64,000 bases of DNA from Verrucomicrobiota bacterium. GTDB taxonomy: Bacteria; Chlamydiota; Chlamydiia; Chlamydiales; Rhabdochlamydiaceae. This document shows, one piece after another, positions 41,503 to 49,189 of this stretch. The stretch lies in NCBI GenBank assembly GCA_018240015.1, contig JAFEGJ010000007.1:177000-240999 (forward strand). The letters are read 5' to 3'. Numbering within the stretch: position 1 is the first letter of the stretch; every line of letters starts with the position of its first letter. A program made the translations under genes and the position numbers. The notes beneath the pieces were generated by a model. The model was not told where the DNA came from and made no database searches. It saw only the letters and a program-made list of their open reading frames with translations.

Positions 41503-42129
41503 ATGTTTAACATCGTAAATTTCTCACTGGACATAGATGGAGAGCCTTTTTTTACGGATCTTTCTTTTACTTTAGAAAAGGGAAAACTCCATTTTTTGCG
41601 GGGAAAAAATGGATCGGGAAAATCGACGCTGTTTCGGGCTCTTGATAGGGAGCTGCCTTCCAACTATGTGGATCAAGATGTGCAAAAAATGATGTCAGGG
41701 TTATTTACATTTGAGGAAAATCTTCAATTTGCGGCTTTTGGTAGAAAGCCTTCGCTTTGGAAAAAACCGATAGCGACTGTCTATATACCTTCCTTTGAGA
41801 TAGGCATAGATCGAAATGCCAAAGTAGAGTTGCTGTCAGGAGGTCAAAAACAAATCTTATCGCTTCTCATGGCCCTTCAAAAACCGACGGAGATTCTTCT
41901 GCTCGATGAACCTACTGCTGCACTCGACTTTGCCAATAGCCATATGGTGATGGCGTTTCTGCAGGGGCTTACTGAAAAAGAGGGGCTAACTCTTTTTGTG
42001 ATTTGCCATGATGACGATTTGATTGAAAAATATGTGACGGGGTCGGTGTTTACCCTTGAAGATCGAGAGCTTTTTGAAGCGCCTCATCGATGCCCATCGG
42101 CTCAAAGGGAAAAAGAAGACGTGCTTTAA
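41503..42129 (+). CDS. ABC transporter ATP-binding protein (TrpZ-like)
   Basis: A 208-aa ATPase, short for the family. Walker A GKNGSGKST, signature LLSGGQKQIL and Walker B EILLLDEPT are intact; the final H-loop lies in LFVICHDDDLIEKY. It energises the preceding permease and binding protein. Its 3' end overlaps the convergent epimerase-like gene by 80 bp, so the last 26 codons are read on both strands. Confidence 0.92.
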   Translation: MFNIVNFSLDIDGEPFFTDLSFTLEKGKLHFLRGKNGSGKSTLFRALDRELPSNYVDQDVQKMMSGLFTFEENLQFAAFGRKPSLWKKPIATVYIPSFEIGIDRNAKVELLSGGQKQILSLLMALQKPTEILLLDEPTAALDFANSHMVMAFLQGLTEKEGLTLFVICHDDDLIEKYVTGSVFTLEDRELFEAPHRCPSAQREKEDVL

Positions 42130-42931
42130 TGTCGTGGGCCACGGTTGCACAGCGTAGGCTTTGTACAAGTTTCATTCCCACGCGAAAGTGATACGGTGTT
42201 ACCAGGGCAATCCAAAGCCCTGATAAACAAGGAGTGAGAAAAGGGACAGGGATCATTTTGCGTTTCAGATGAGCCAGATGGGCGTATTTTTCCATGAGCT
42301 GACCATAGGTGATAACATCTTTCCCGCCGATTTCGAGAATGAGACTCTCGCCTACAGGAAGATAGAGGGCCAGGGTTAGGTAGCGTACAATATCGGTGAT
42401 GCTGATCGGTTGCGTTGGCACATGGACCCATTTAGGAAGTAGCATGAAAGGAAGCCGATCTACGAGTCTTTTCAGGAGCTCAAATGAAAAGCTTCCCTTT
42501 CCAATGATGATCGAGGCTCTAAATTCGACGGTTTCAATTTTGGAGGAGCGGAGTATTTCTCCGACTTCGTGGCGGCTTTTGAGATGTTTGGAAAGAACAT
42601 GGTTGTCACTGCCAAGACCGCCGAGATAAATGATGCGGTGGACTCCGCGCTCTTTGGCTGCCTGCGCGAAGTTCGTTGCATACTGCCTATCGCGCTTTGT
42701 AAAATCTCCTTTTTCTTCCATTGCATGGACTAGATAGTAGGCCATGTCGATGCCGGCCATCGTTCTTCTCAGGAAAGGAAGATCATCGAGACTTCCTTGG
42801 ATCCAGGTGATATTTTCCTCTGAAATACGCGGCTGGCGGCTGAGACAAACGATCTCGTGGCCCATTTTTTGCAGAAGGGACAGGAGATTTCTTCCGACAT
42901 AGCCTGTCGCACCAGTGAGTAGTATGCGCAT
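42050..42931 (-). CDS. Atypical SDR / NAD(P)-binding epimerase-like protein
   Basis: A 293-aa protein started at MRILLTGATGYVGRN. The Rossmann dinucleotide motif is TGATGYVG; later features YYLVHAMEE, IIYLGGLG and SRHEVGEILRSS are those of NmrA-like or atypical (complex-I-subunit-like) SDRs, lacking the classical YxxxK dyad. Such proteins bind NAD(P) and may act in ubiquinone or cofactor metabolism or as sensors. Its 3' end overlaps the ABC ATPase gene on the other strand by 80 bp, an unusually long convergent overlap. Confidence 0.82.
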   Translation of the reverse strand: MRILLTGATGYVGRNLLSLLQKMGHEIVCLSRQPRISEENITWIQGSLDDLPFLRRTMAGIDMAYYLVHAMEEKGDFTKRDRQYATNFAQAAKERGVHRIIYLGGLGSDNHVLSKHLKSRHEVGEILRSSKIETVEFRASIIIGKGSFSFELLKRLVDRLPFMLLPKWVHVPTQPISITDIVRYLTLALYLPVGESLILEIGGKDVITYGQLMEKYAHLAHLKRKMIPVPFLTPCLSGLWIALVTPYHFRVGMKLVQSLRCATVAHDIKARLLFPFEPMGIDEALQKALDLQG

Positions 42932-42958
42932 ATTTGTTAAATATAGTATTTTCGGATT

Positions 42959-43399
42959 ATGGCCTATGCAACTTTTGCCGCGGGATGTTTTTGGGGAGTC
43001 GAAGCAGCTTTTCGGCGCCTTCCCGGCGTACTCGATGTTGTCGTCGGATATACGGGGGGAACAACTGAAAATCCCACCTATGAAGAAGTTTGCATGGACA
43101 GGACAGGGCATGCCGAAGCGGTGCGCATCGAGTACGACGCTGAGAAAATTTCTTACGACGAGCTACTCGAGTTCTTTTTTTCGATCCACGACCCTACGAC
43201 GAAAAATCGGCAAGGACCGGATGTGGGATCGCAGTATCGATCAGCGATCTTCTACCACTCGCCCGAGCAAGAAAATGCGGCAAGAGCTCGTGTCAAAGGA
43301 AAGATGGTGACCGAAATCGTGGCAGCAGGGCCTTTCTATAAGGCAGAAGAGTACCACCAACGCTACCATGAAAAGCACGGCGGCTCATGTAATTTTTAG
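42959..43399 (+). CDS. msrA: Peptide methionine sulfoxide reductase A
   Basis: A 146-aa repair enzyme reducing methionine-S-sulfoxide in proteins. The active site Cys is in GCFWGVE (C10); [23 protein letters not shown] and [12 protein letters not shown] are the family's signatures. The C-terminal Cys (GGSCNF) is a probable resolving cysteine. The length is near the minimum of the family (no N-terminal extension). It likely protects against host oxidative stress. Confidence 0.95.
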   Translation: MAYATFAAGCFWGVEAAFRRLPGVLDVVVGYTGGTTENPTYEEVCMDRTGHAEAVRIEYDAEKISYDELLEFFFSIHDPTTKNRQGPDVGSQYRSAIFYHSPEQENAARARVKGKMVTEIVAAGPFYKAEEYHQRYHEKHGGSCNF

Positions 43400-43732
43400 G
43401 TTGTGGATCAGGCGCTCGACTTCTGTCAGAGCCTCGAGCAGGTCTTTGGGAGAAGCTGCTTTGGCGTCTTTAGTAAGATCGCGGAAATACCGATCAAACT
43501 CTTTCCAGACTTTGTCAGCGGCTTTAGCGCCTTCGTCTTTGTGATAAGTGCCTGTTGTTTTGGGATGCCAGTTCATCTGCTTAGCGGCATTGATGAACTT
43601 TTCCATCTCATCTTGGAGAAGATTGAGATCTTTGGTCTCATGGACGGTTTTCTTGAACGCAATGCAAGCATTGCGAAAATAGCGGTGGGGCTCTTCATGA
43701 GGAGCTCCGGAAAAATTATTGGGCAGTGGCAT
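43385..43732 (-). CDS. Conserved-looking unknown protein
   Basis: A 115-aa soluble helical protein ([40 protein letters not shown]). No family recognised; no signal or TM segment. The 3' end overlaps msrA by 15 bp in convergent orientation. Codon use and helical amphipathicity favour a real gene over a chance ORF, but evidence is modest. Confidence 0.5.
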   Translation of the reverse strand: MPLPNNFSGAPHEEPHRYFRNACIAFKKTVHETKDLNLLQDEMEKFINAAKQMNWHPKTTGTYHKDEGAKAADKVWKEFDRYFRDLTKDAKAASPKDLLEALTEVERLIHNLKIT

Positions 43733-43756
43733 AGTCTTAAGATATGAGTATAAAAT

Positions 43757-44131
43757 TTATTTTGCAATCATTTCAGCAAGCTGGAAGTAATTCCCATCTT
43801 TGTCGCGCACCATTTGTAGCTTCACGTGACCTGGGATTTCTTGGATTTTTCCCACGCATTCGGCGCCTTTTTTAAGGAAATTTTCGACTACTTGTTCGAT
43901 GTGGCTGACAGAAAAGGTCACGACAGCGTTCGAGCCGGGGGCAACGGTGGGCTCATGCTGAGCCTGGGCGATCCCCAGGCGTGAGCCGCCATCTGGCCCA
44001 GCGAGCTCTGCCCAGCCAAATTGTTCATGTATCTCGCTGAGTTTTAGACCAACGACTTCCGTATAGAATTTGACGGCTTCTTTGAGGTCTTTAACGACAA
44101 TCCAGGCGAGATCCATTGATTTGGCTGACAT
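43757..44131 (-). CDS. Glyoxalase/VOC-superfamily protein
   Basis: A 124-aa protein with a good AAGGAG ribosome-binding site before the chosen ATG (MSAKSMDLAWIVVKDLKEAV). The betaalphabetabetabeta VOC pattern is clear: AVKFYTEVVGLKLSEIHEQF, then GPDGGSRLGIAQ, and the closing VRDKDGNYFQLAEM with the metal-binding Glu. Members include glyoxalase I-like and antibiotic-resistance proteins; the reaction is not predictable. Divergent from the HIT gene by 29 bp. Confidence 0.85.
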   Translation of the reverse strand: MSAKSMDLAWIVVKDLKEAVKFYTEVVGLKLSEIHEQFGWAELAGPDGGSRLGIAQAQHEPTVAPGSNAVVTFSVSHIEQVVENFLKKGAECVGKIQEIPGHVKLQMVRDKDGNYFQLAEMIAK

Positions 44132-44160
44132 ATAAGCTCCTTTTAGCATATAATTGTTGC

Positions 44161-44955
44161 ATGTCTTTACCTATTGATCAAGATTTTATTTGGGACAAAT
44201 CGTCTCATTATGAGTTATTCGTACCGGAAAAGCCCTTGGCGCCTCATTCACTGCAGGTGCGTGGAAATGAGAATTATGGAGAAATGTTTGACCTGCTCCA
44301 AAAAGCGGCGGCTCAATGGGATGATTTTTTTATTTATACAAGTCGGCCGTCTCTGACTGAGTGGGAATTTATCCCTTATACGAGAGAGTCCTATGCTTGG
44401 ACCCAGCAATTTTCTGTGCTCTGGTCTGTCATCCGGGGAGCGGCTGCGCAAAGTACGCAGCAGCGCAGCGCTACGCTAGAGAGATATAAAGTATCTCCTG
44501 TTGCGACCTCTCATAAGATAGAAGGAAGAGACGCGTTTTGTGATCCTCAGGTGATAGAGCGTCAGCGCATATTTTCAAAAGGAAAGGTAGAGATATTATT
44601 CAACTATGCTCCTCAGGGCGACGAGCACTTCCTTATTGTGCCTAAAGCCCATCGCACTGACTTTAGAGACCTGCAAAGGGACGAGTTTGTTGAAGCGATG
44701 GAGTCGGCAGACAAAATTGTACGCCACTATCTTTCCAAGGGTCTCAACTGCTATCTCTTTCATAAGACAGGTTCTTGGGCCGGACAAACTGTTCCTCACT
44801 GGCATTTGCATATCGTTGTCGTAGATCCCTCGAAGGATTTTGCCGCTAAGCTAGGTGTTGGCTGGCGCATGCTTTTTGGAGCGAGACCTTTGCCTCCTGA
44901 TATTCTGAAGGGCCGGGTTGAAATGCTCCAGGTAGAATTAACAGAGTTCCGTTAA
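44161..44955 (+). CDS. HIT-domain nucleotide hydrolase/transferase-like protein
   Basis: A 264-aa protein from MSLPIDQDFIWDK. The second half is a HIT domain: DEHFLIVPKAHRTDFRDL, then the catalytic histidine triad HWHLHIV. The first ~130 residues are unrecognised and may be a partner domain. HIT proteins cleave or transfer nucleotides (for example Ap4A hydrolase, galT-like). The 4-bp overlap with the convergent polX gene is tail to tail. Confidence 0.85.
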   Translation: MSLPIDQDFIWDKSSHYELFVPEKPLAPHSLQVRGNENYGEMFDLLQKAAAQWDDFFIYTSRPSLTEWEFIPYTRESYAWTQQFSVLWSVIRGAAAQSTQQRSATLERYKVSPVATSHKIEGRDAFCDPQVIERQRIFSKGKVEILFNYAPQGDEHFLIVPKAHRTDFRDLQRDEFVEAMESADKIVRHYLSKGLNCYLFHKTGSWAGQTVPHWHLHIVVVDPSKDFAAKLGVGWRMLFGARPLPPDILKGRVEMLQVELTEFR

Positions 44956-46652
44956 CGTTTCAGATATTCCTTCACTTTTGCAAGAGGAAGCGTGTTGAAG
45001 ACGTCTTTTTTTTGCAGCCATCCTTTGCGAGCGATCCCGACTCCCGCAGCCACATACTTGAGATCTTCGGCGCGATGGGCATCGGGATTGATGCAGCAGA
45101 GCACGCCTTTTTCTGCGGCTTTTTTCCAGTAACGCCAGTCCATGTCGAGACGCATGGGATGAACGTTTAGCTCGATGATCTTTTTATTCCGCGCGCACGC
45201 ATCGATGATTTTCGGAAGGTTGATGGCATAAGGGTCACGCTTGAGAAGGAGGCGGCCTGTCGCATGGCCTACCATCGTCATGTAGGGGTTTTCGATGGCT
45301 TTGATGAGGCGGGCAGTCATGGCTTTTTCACTTAAATTGAATGAGCGGTGGATGGAGACGATGACAAAATCGAGTTCTTTTAAAATAGCATCGGAGAAAT
45401 CGAGCTTGCCACTCGGAAGAATGTCGCACTCGAGTCCCGCAAAGACGTGGATTTTGCGTCTCTTTAGTTTTCTAATGCGAGAGATTTGATCAAAAAGACG
45501 GTCTTCATCCATGCCGTTGGCCTGGAAACTCGACTGGGAATGGTCTGAGATGCCGATATATTCCCAGCCGAGGTCTTCAGCGGCGCTCACCATTTCATTT
45601 AAGTTGTTATGCCCATCGGAATCGGTGGTGTGGCAGTGGAAGGCTCCCCGGATATCTTTGGCGTCGACTAATTTGGGGAGCTCTTTCTTTGCGGCGATTT
45701 CGAGTTCTCCCGTGTCTTCACGCAGCTCCGGGGGAATATAGTGGTAACCCAGGGCTTTGTAGATTTCTTCCTCAGAGCGGGGAGTTTTTTTGAGAGGCGG
45801 ATCAAATCCGTATTCGCTAAGGGAGGTTTTAAGTTTTTTGGCTTTTTGCCTCAGATGGATGTTGTGATCTTTATTTCCGGTGAAATAAAGGAGAGCAAAT
45901 GGATACTCCTTGTCTGAGACGACGCGCAGGTCGGCTTGAATGCCTCCTTGCAGTTGCACGGTGGCTTTGGTGGCGCCCAGGCCGAGAACTTTTGCAACCC
46001 ACGGCTGCTTGGCAAACCACTTGGTCACTTTCGCCGGGGAGGACGAGCTGGCGACAAAGTCGAGATCGCCGACGGTTTCGAGTTGCCGGCGGGCGCTGCC
46101 TCCGAGCTCGAATTTTTTTACTTCTTTTTGTTTTGAAAGAGCTTTCAAAATGGGCTCGGCGATCTTCAGGGCGCTATGCAAGAGGATGCGTTTGCCAAAA
46201 GTTTGTAGTTTGGTGATGCCGTTTAAGATGTTTTCCTGAGTTTTTGCTGCAAATCCTTTGAGCTTGGCAATTTTTCCTTGGCGGCAAGCTTTTTCTAGGT
46301 CGGCGACTGTTTTGATTTTAAGTTTTTCGTACAGGATTTTGACTTTCTTTGCGCCAAGACCGGGGATTTTCAAGAGTTCGAGAAGTCCGGGAGGGGTCGA
46401 TTTCTTCAGCTTTTCCAGGTAAGGAAGCCGTCCTGTTTTGACGAGGATGGCGATCTTTTCGGCGATCCCTTCACCGATGCCAGGAAGGGCATCGAGTCTC
46501 TTTTCCTCAACCAGAGTATCTAGCTCTTCGTCGATGCTCTCGAGAGTCCGGGCAGCTCTGGTGTAGGCCCGGACGCGAAAAGGGTTTTCTCCTTTGAGCT
46601 CAAGAAGAATGGCAATTTCATCGAGGATGCGTGCCACCTCATGTTTATCCAT
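44952..46652 (-). CDS. polX: Family X DNA polymerase with 3'-5' exonuclease (PHP) domain
   Basis: A 566-aa protein; the ATG of MDKHEVARILDEIA follows an AAAGGAG ribosome-binding site. Helix-hairpin-helix pieces (LDALPGIGEGIAEKI, LLKIPGLGAKKVK) precede the nucleotidyltransferase core (GGSARRQLETVGDLDFVAS, with the metal Asp pair), then a C-terminal PHP phosphoesterase (AFHCHTTDSDGHN, GISDHSQSS, LECDILPSG, GHATGRLLL). It fills short gaps and edits ends in base excision repair. The length and architecture match bacterial PolX. Confidence 0.95.
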   Translation of the reverse strand: MDKHEVARILDEIAILLELKGENPFRVRAYTRAARTLESIDEELDTLVEEKRLDALPGIGEGIAEKIAILVKTGRLPYLEKLKKSTPPGLLELLKIPGLGAKKVKILYEKLKIKTVADLEKACRQGKIAKLKGFAAKTQENILNGITKLQTFGKRILLHSALKIAEPILKALSKQKEVKKFELGGSARRQLETVGDLDFVASSSSPAKVTKWFAKQPWVAKVLGLGATKATVQLQGGIQADLRVVSDKEYPFALLYFTGNKDHNIHLRQKAKKLKTSLSEYGFDPPLKKTPRSEEEIYKALGYHYIPPELREDTGELEIAAKKELPKLVDAKDIRGAFHCHTTDSDGHNNLNEMVSAAEDLGWEYIGISDHSQSSFQANGMDEDRLFDQISRIRKLKRRKIHVFAGLECDILPSGKLDFSDAILKELDFVIVSIHRSFNLSEKAMTARLIKAIENPYMTMVGHATGRLLLKRDPYAINLPKIIDACARNKKIIELNVHPMRLDMDWRYWKKAAEKGVLCCINPDAHRAEDLKYVAAGVGIARKGWLQKKDVFNTLPLAKVKEYLKR

Positions 46653-47049
46653 GGAGGATTTCTCCTTTTTTATAGAGCCACTGACCATCTACTTTTTCAA
46701 ACCAACTTTTCTCGGTGAAGGCAAATTCTTTTCCATTTTGTCTTAAATGGGCGGTAAAAGTGACCGTTGCTACGAATTCGCCGGCGTCAAATTCGACGAT
46801 GACGAGATTTTCAAACTGCGTGGTATTGCAAAAGTGCTCGATTTCTCGGGTCTCTTTTTTTCCAAAATCGATGTGGTCGGGGTGAGTGGTGTCGATAATA
46901 TACTGAGGCAAACGAAGAGCATAGGCAGAGTACCTGCTGCGCATGAGATCGAGGGCGGTTGGCGGCAATTTCCCGTCGTGAAAAATCTTACAACACTGAA
47001 AATACGTCTTTCTGCTATGACAAGGACAAAGGGAGTTATTTTCTTGCAT
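46645..47049 (-). CDS. YchJ/SEC-C zinc-finger family protein
   Basis: A 134-aa protein from MQENNSLCPCHSRKTYFQCC. The N-terminal CPC...CC is a SEC-C/YchJ zinc-binding motif, followed by LMRSRYSAYALRLPQYII and TTHPDH typical of the YchJ family, and a cystatin-like NTF2 fold (VATVTFTAHLRQNGK, EKSWFEKVDGQWLY). Function unknown in all bacteria. It overlaps the polX start by 8 bp and may be the first gene of that operon. Confidence 0.85.
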   Translation of the reverse strand: MQENNSLCPCHSRKTYFQCCKIFHDGKLPPTALDLMRSRYSAYALRLPQYIIDTTHPDHIDFGKKETREIEHFCNTTQFENLVIVEFDAGEFVATVTFTAHLRQNGKEFAFTEKSWFEKVDGQWLYKKGEILHG

Positions 47050-47077
47050 GATGCAAAGAATAACACATGGTGTCTTT

Positions 47078-47293
47078 ATGAAAAAATTAACGCTTCTGAT
47101 CGGCATTCTTGCGCTTTCTGCTTGCTCTAACCGGGGAGATCGCTTTGATGACACCTACGGCGAACACGAGCGTTATTACGATCATCATCATGGCGGCGAG
47201 CATCATCACGAAGAACACCATGAACATGGAGAGCACCATGAAGGGGGCCATCATGGCGGCGGCGAACATCACGGTGGTGGCGGACATCATTAA
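47078..47293 (+). CDS. His-rich metal-binding lipoprotein
   Basis: A 71-aa precursor with a lipoprotein signal (LALSAC, Cys16 lipidated). The mature part has 18 His among about 56 residues, arranged in HHH and HH groups with Glu and Gly (GEHHHEEHHEH, HHGGGEHH), a typical zinc/nickel/copper-chelating tail. It starts at ATG of MKKLTLLIGILALSAC; upstream codons would overlap the YchJ start. The ligand-gated channel gene begins 4 bp after its stop, so the two are almost certainly co-expressed. Confidence 0.8.
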   Translation: MKKLTLLIGILALSACSNRGDRFDDTYGEHERYYDHHHGGEHHHEEHHEHGEHHEGGHHGGGEHHGGGGHH

Positions 47294-47296
47294 AAT

Positions 47297-48325
47297 ATGA
47301 GAAAGCTACTCTTTGTACTTTTGCTTTTGTTCGCAGCTCGCATCCACAGCGAAGAGGTGAATATTACCACACCGCCGGTAGATCTCCCTGTTCGCGTCGA
47401 ATGCAGCTTCTATCTCCTCGACCTTGTTTCCATTTTAGATAAAGAAGAAAGTTTTTCTGCGGATATTTATTTTTCGTGCGATTGGAAAGACACAAGACTG
47501 AGTTTCACTCCTACAGAAGGGCAAACGGCTAAAGTCTTTTTAGATGAAAGCGCTCTAGATATGCTAAAAACCATTTGGTGGCCACAAATCGAATTTATCA
47601 ATGCGGGAAAATTAGATTACACTGAGCATGCTCTTTTTATTTATCCAGATGGTAAAGTCGAATATAATATAGCTTTAACAGGCATTTTTAGGAGTCATCT
47701 CGATTTAACCAAATTTCCTTTTGACTTTCAGTCTCTTCCCATCAAAATCGATTCATTTTTGTGGAATAAAAACATAGTGGAGCTCGCTGCTGCCCCTGCA
47801 GAGGTGGGGTTTAGAAATCGTGGAGCTCATGTCCATAACGATCAAAAGATCGTTGATATTCAAGTTTCAACTGAAATAACGAAAGGTTTGCGCTTAAAAA
47901 ATTTCGGCAATAGTGATGAGTTTTCTACTTACGTCGCTACCATAAGCATCGAACGTAAATCGGGCTTTTTTGTTTATCAACTTTTCATCCCGCTCTTTCT
48001 CGTTATGGGAATTTCTTGCACTGTGTTTTTCGCTTACCGATCCGATTTCATGCAAACGATTGGAATTAGCCTTGCTTCGTTCCTCGTTTTCCTCGCAGCA
48101 AAATTCACCCTCAATCAAGATTTGCCACGTGTCGGCTACATGACCGTGATCGATAAAGCCTTTTTAGTTGCTTATTTGAGTATCGGTGTTTCTGTGGTTG
48201 TCTGCACACTCCGTGAAATATATGGTTCTAAAGGAAAAGAATGGGCCAACAGGCTTTCATTCCATGCGAGTTGGGTTGTTCCTCTTGCCTTTATCGTCAG
48301 CATCATCTGGATTTTCCTATTGTAA
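47297..48325 (+). CDS. Pentameric ligand-gated ion channel (Cys-loop receptor homolog)
   Basis: A 342-aa inner-membrane channel. Signal peptide 1-18; extracellular beta-sandwich ligand-binding domain about 20-220 with the WWPQIEF and LTKFPFDFQSLPI signatures (the FPFD loop of the family); four TM helices at about 223-246, 251-272, 286-306 and 323-342. There is no Cys-loop disulfide, as in other bacterial homologs such as GLIC and ELIC. TM2 (TIGISLASFLVFLAAKFTLN) lines the pore. It is a homopentamer gated by a small ligand or protons; ligand unknown. Operon with the His-rich lipoprotein. Confidence 0.92.
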   Translation: MRKLLFVLLLLFAARIHSEEVNITTPPVDLPVRVECSFYLLDLVSILDKEESFSADIYFSCDWKDTRLSFTPTEGQTAKVFLDESALDMLKTIWWPQIEFINAGKLDYTEHALFIYPDGKVEYNIALTGIFRSHLDLTKFPFDFQSLPIKIDSFLWNKNIVELAAAPAEVGFRNRGAHVHNDQKIVDIQVSTEITKGLRLKNFGNSDEFSTYVATISIERKSGFFVYQLFIPLFLVMGISCTVFFAYRSDFMQTIGISLASFLVFLAAKFTLNQDLPRVGYMTVIDKAFLVAYLSIGVSVVVCTLREIYGSKGKEWANRLSFHASWVVPLAFIVSIIWIFLL

Positions 48326-48358
48326 GAAATCATTTTTCCGTATTCTGACTGTTTGCGT

Positions 48359-49189
48359 ATGAAAAAGAAGATCCTCATTATTCTTGCGCTTGTCGCTGTC
48401 TTAATTGTGTTTACCCAAGTCTATCTTTTCTTTGCGCGCTCGAAAAACAACCACGAGCTCGTGCTCTATGGCAATGTCGATGTACGTCAAGTCGATATCG
48501 GTTTTCGTGTCGCAGGTTTGGTCGATGAGCTCTTTTTCGAAGAGGGCGATGTGGTGCCCGAAGGCGCTCTCATGTGCACCCTCGATACCACGCCGTACGA
48601 TAGCCAAGTGCGCGAGGCAGCCGCGAGTGTCGAGACGATCAAGGTGAGCCTCGCCAATGCTGAAAAGCTCCTAAAGCGCCGTGAGGAACTCATTTTGACA
48701 GGCGGCGTATCGCAAGAAGATCTCGATAATTCGCTGGCGAGTCGCGATGAACTCAAAGCAAATCTCGTGCAAGCGCAGGCAGCACTTGCTGTGGCTTCGG
48801 ACAATTTGGCCTACACGAAGGCTTATGCGCCGACGAAGGGTATCATCTTAACGCGTATCCGTGAGCCCGGCACCGTTGTGCAGCCGTCAGATCCTGTCTA
48901 CACGCTCTCGGTTTCATCTCCTGTGTGGATCCGGGCATTTGTCGATGAGCCTCATCTTGCGGATGTCTTTTTTGGCATGACAGCCGAGGTTTTCACCGAC
49001 ACGAAAGACGCACCGACCTACACAGGAAAAGTCGGATTCATTTCTCCTGTCGCAGAGTTCACACCGAAAACGGTGGAGACAACGCAGCTGAGGACCGATC
49101 TTGTCTATCGTTTGCGCATCTACGTCGACAACCCCGACGGTTTCCTCAAACAGGGGATGCCTGTGACCGTGAGACTTCATAAGAGATGA
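48359..49189 (+). CDS. HlyD/membrane-fusion protein of an ABC exporter
   Basis: A 276-aa protein anchored by one N-terminal TM helix (ILIILALVAVLIVFTQVYLF). The lipoyl/barrel-sandwich halves are DVRQVDIGFRVAGLVDELFFEEGDVV and YAPTKGIILTRIREPGTVVQ, with a coiled-coil hairpin between them. It forms the periplasmic adaptor of the exporter encoded by the next genes (YbhG-like). It overlaps the ATPase gene by 4 bp (ATGA). Confidence 0.9.
   Translation: MKKKILIILALVAVLIVFTQVYLFFARSKNNHELVLYGNVDVRQVDIGFRVAGLVDELFFEEGDVVPEGALMCTLDTTPYDSQVREAAASVETIKVSLANAEKLLKRREELILTGGVSQEDLDNSLASRDELKANLVQAQAALAVASDNLAYTKAYAPTKGIILTRIREPGTVVQPSDPVYTLSVSSPVWIRAFVDEPHLADVFFGMTAEVFTDTKDAPTYTGKVGFISPVAEFTPKTVETTQLRTDLVYRLRIYVDNPDGFLKQGMPVTVRLHKR

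Noticed and set aside
47087..47290. Met-rich minus-strand frame opposite the His-rich lipoprotein
   Set aside because: Met runs come from cat/atg complementarity to His codons; no start signals.
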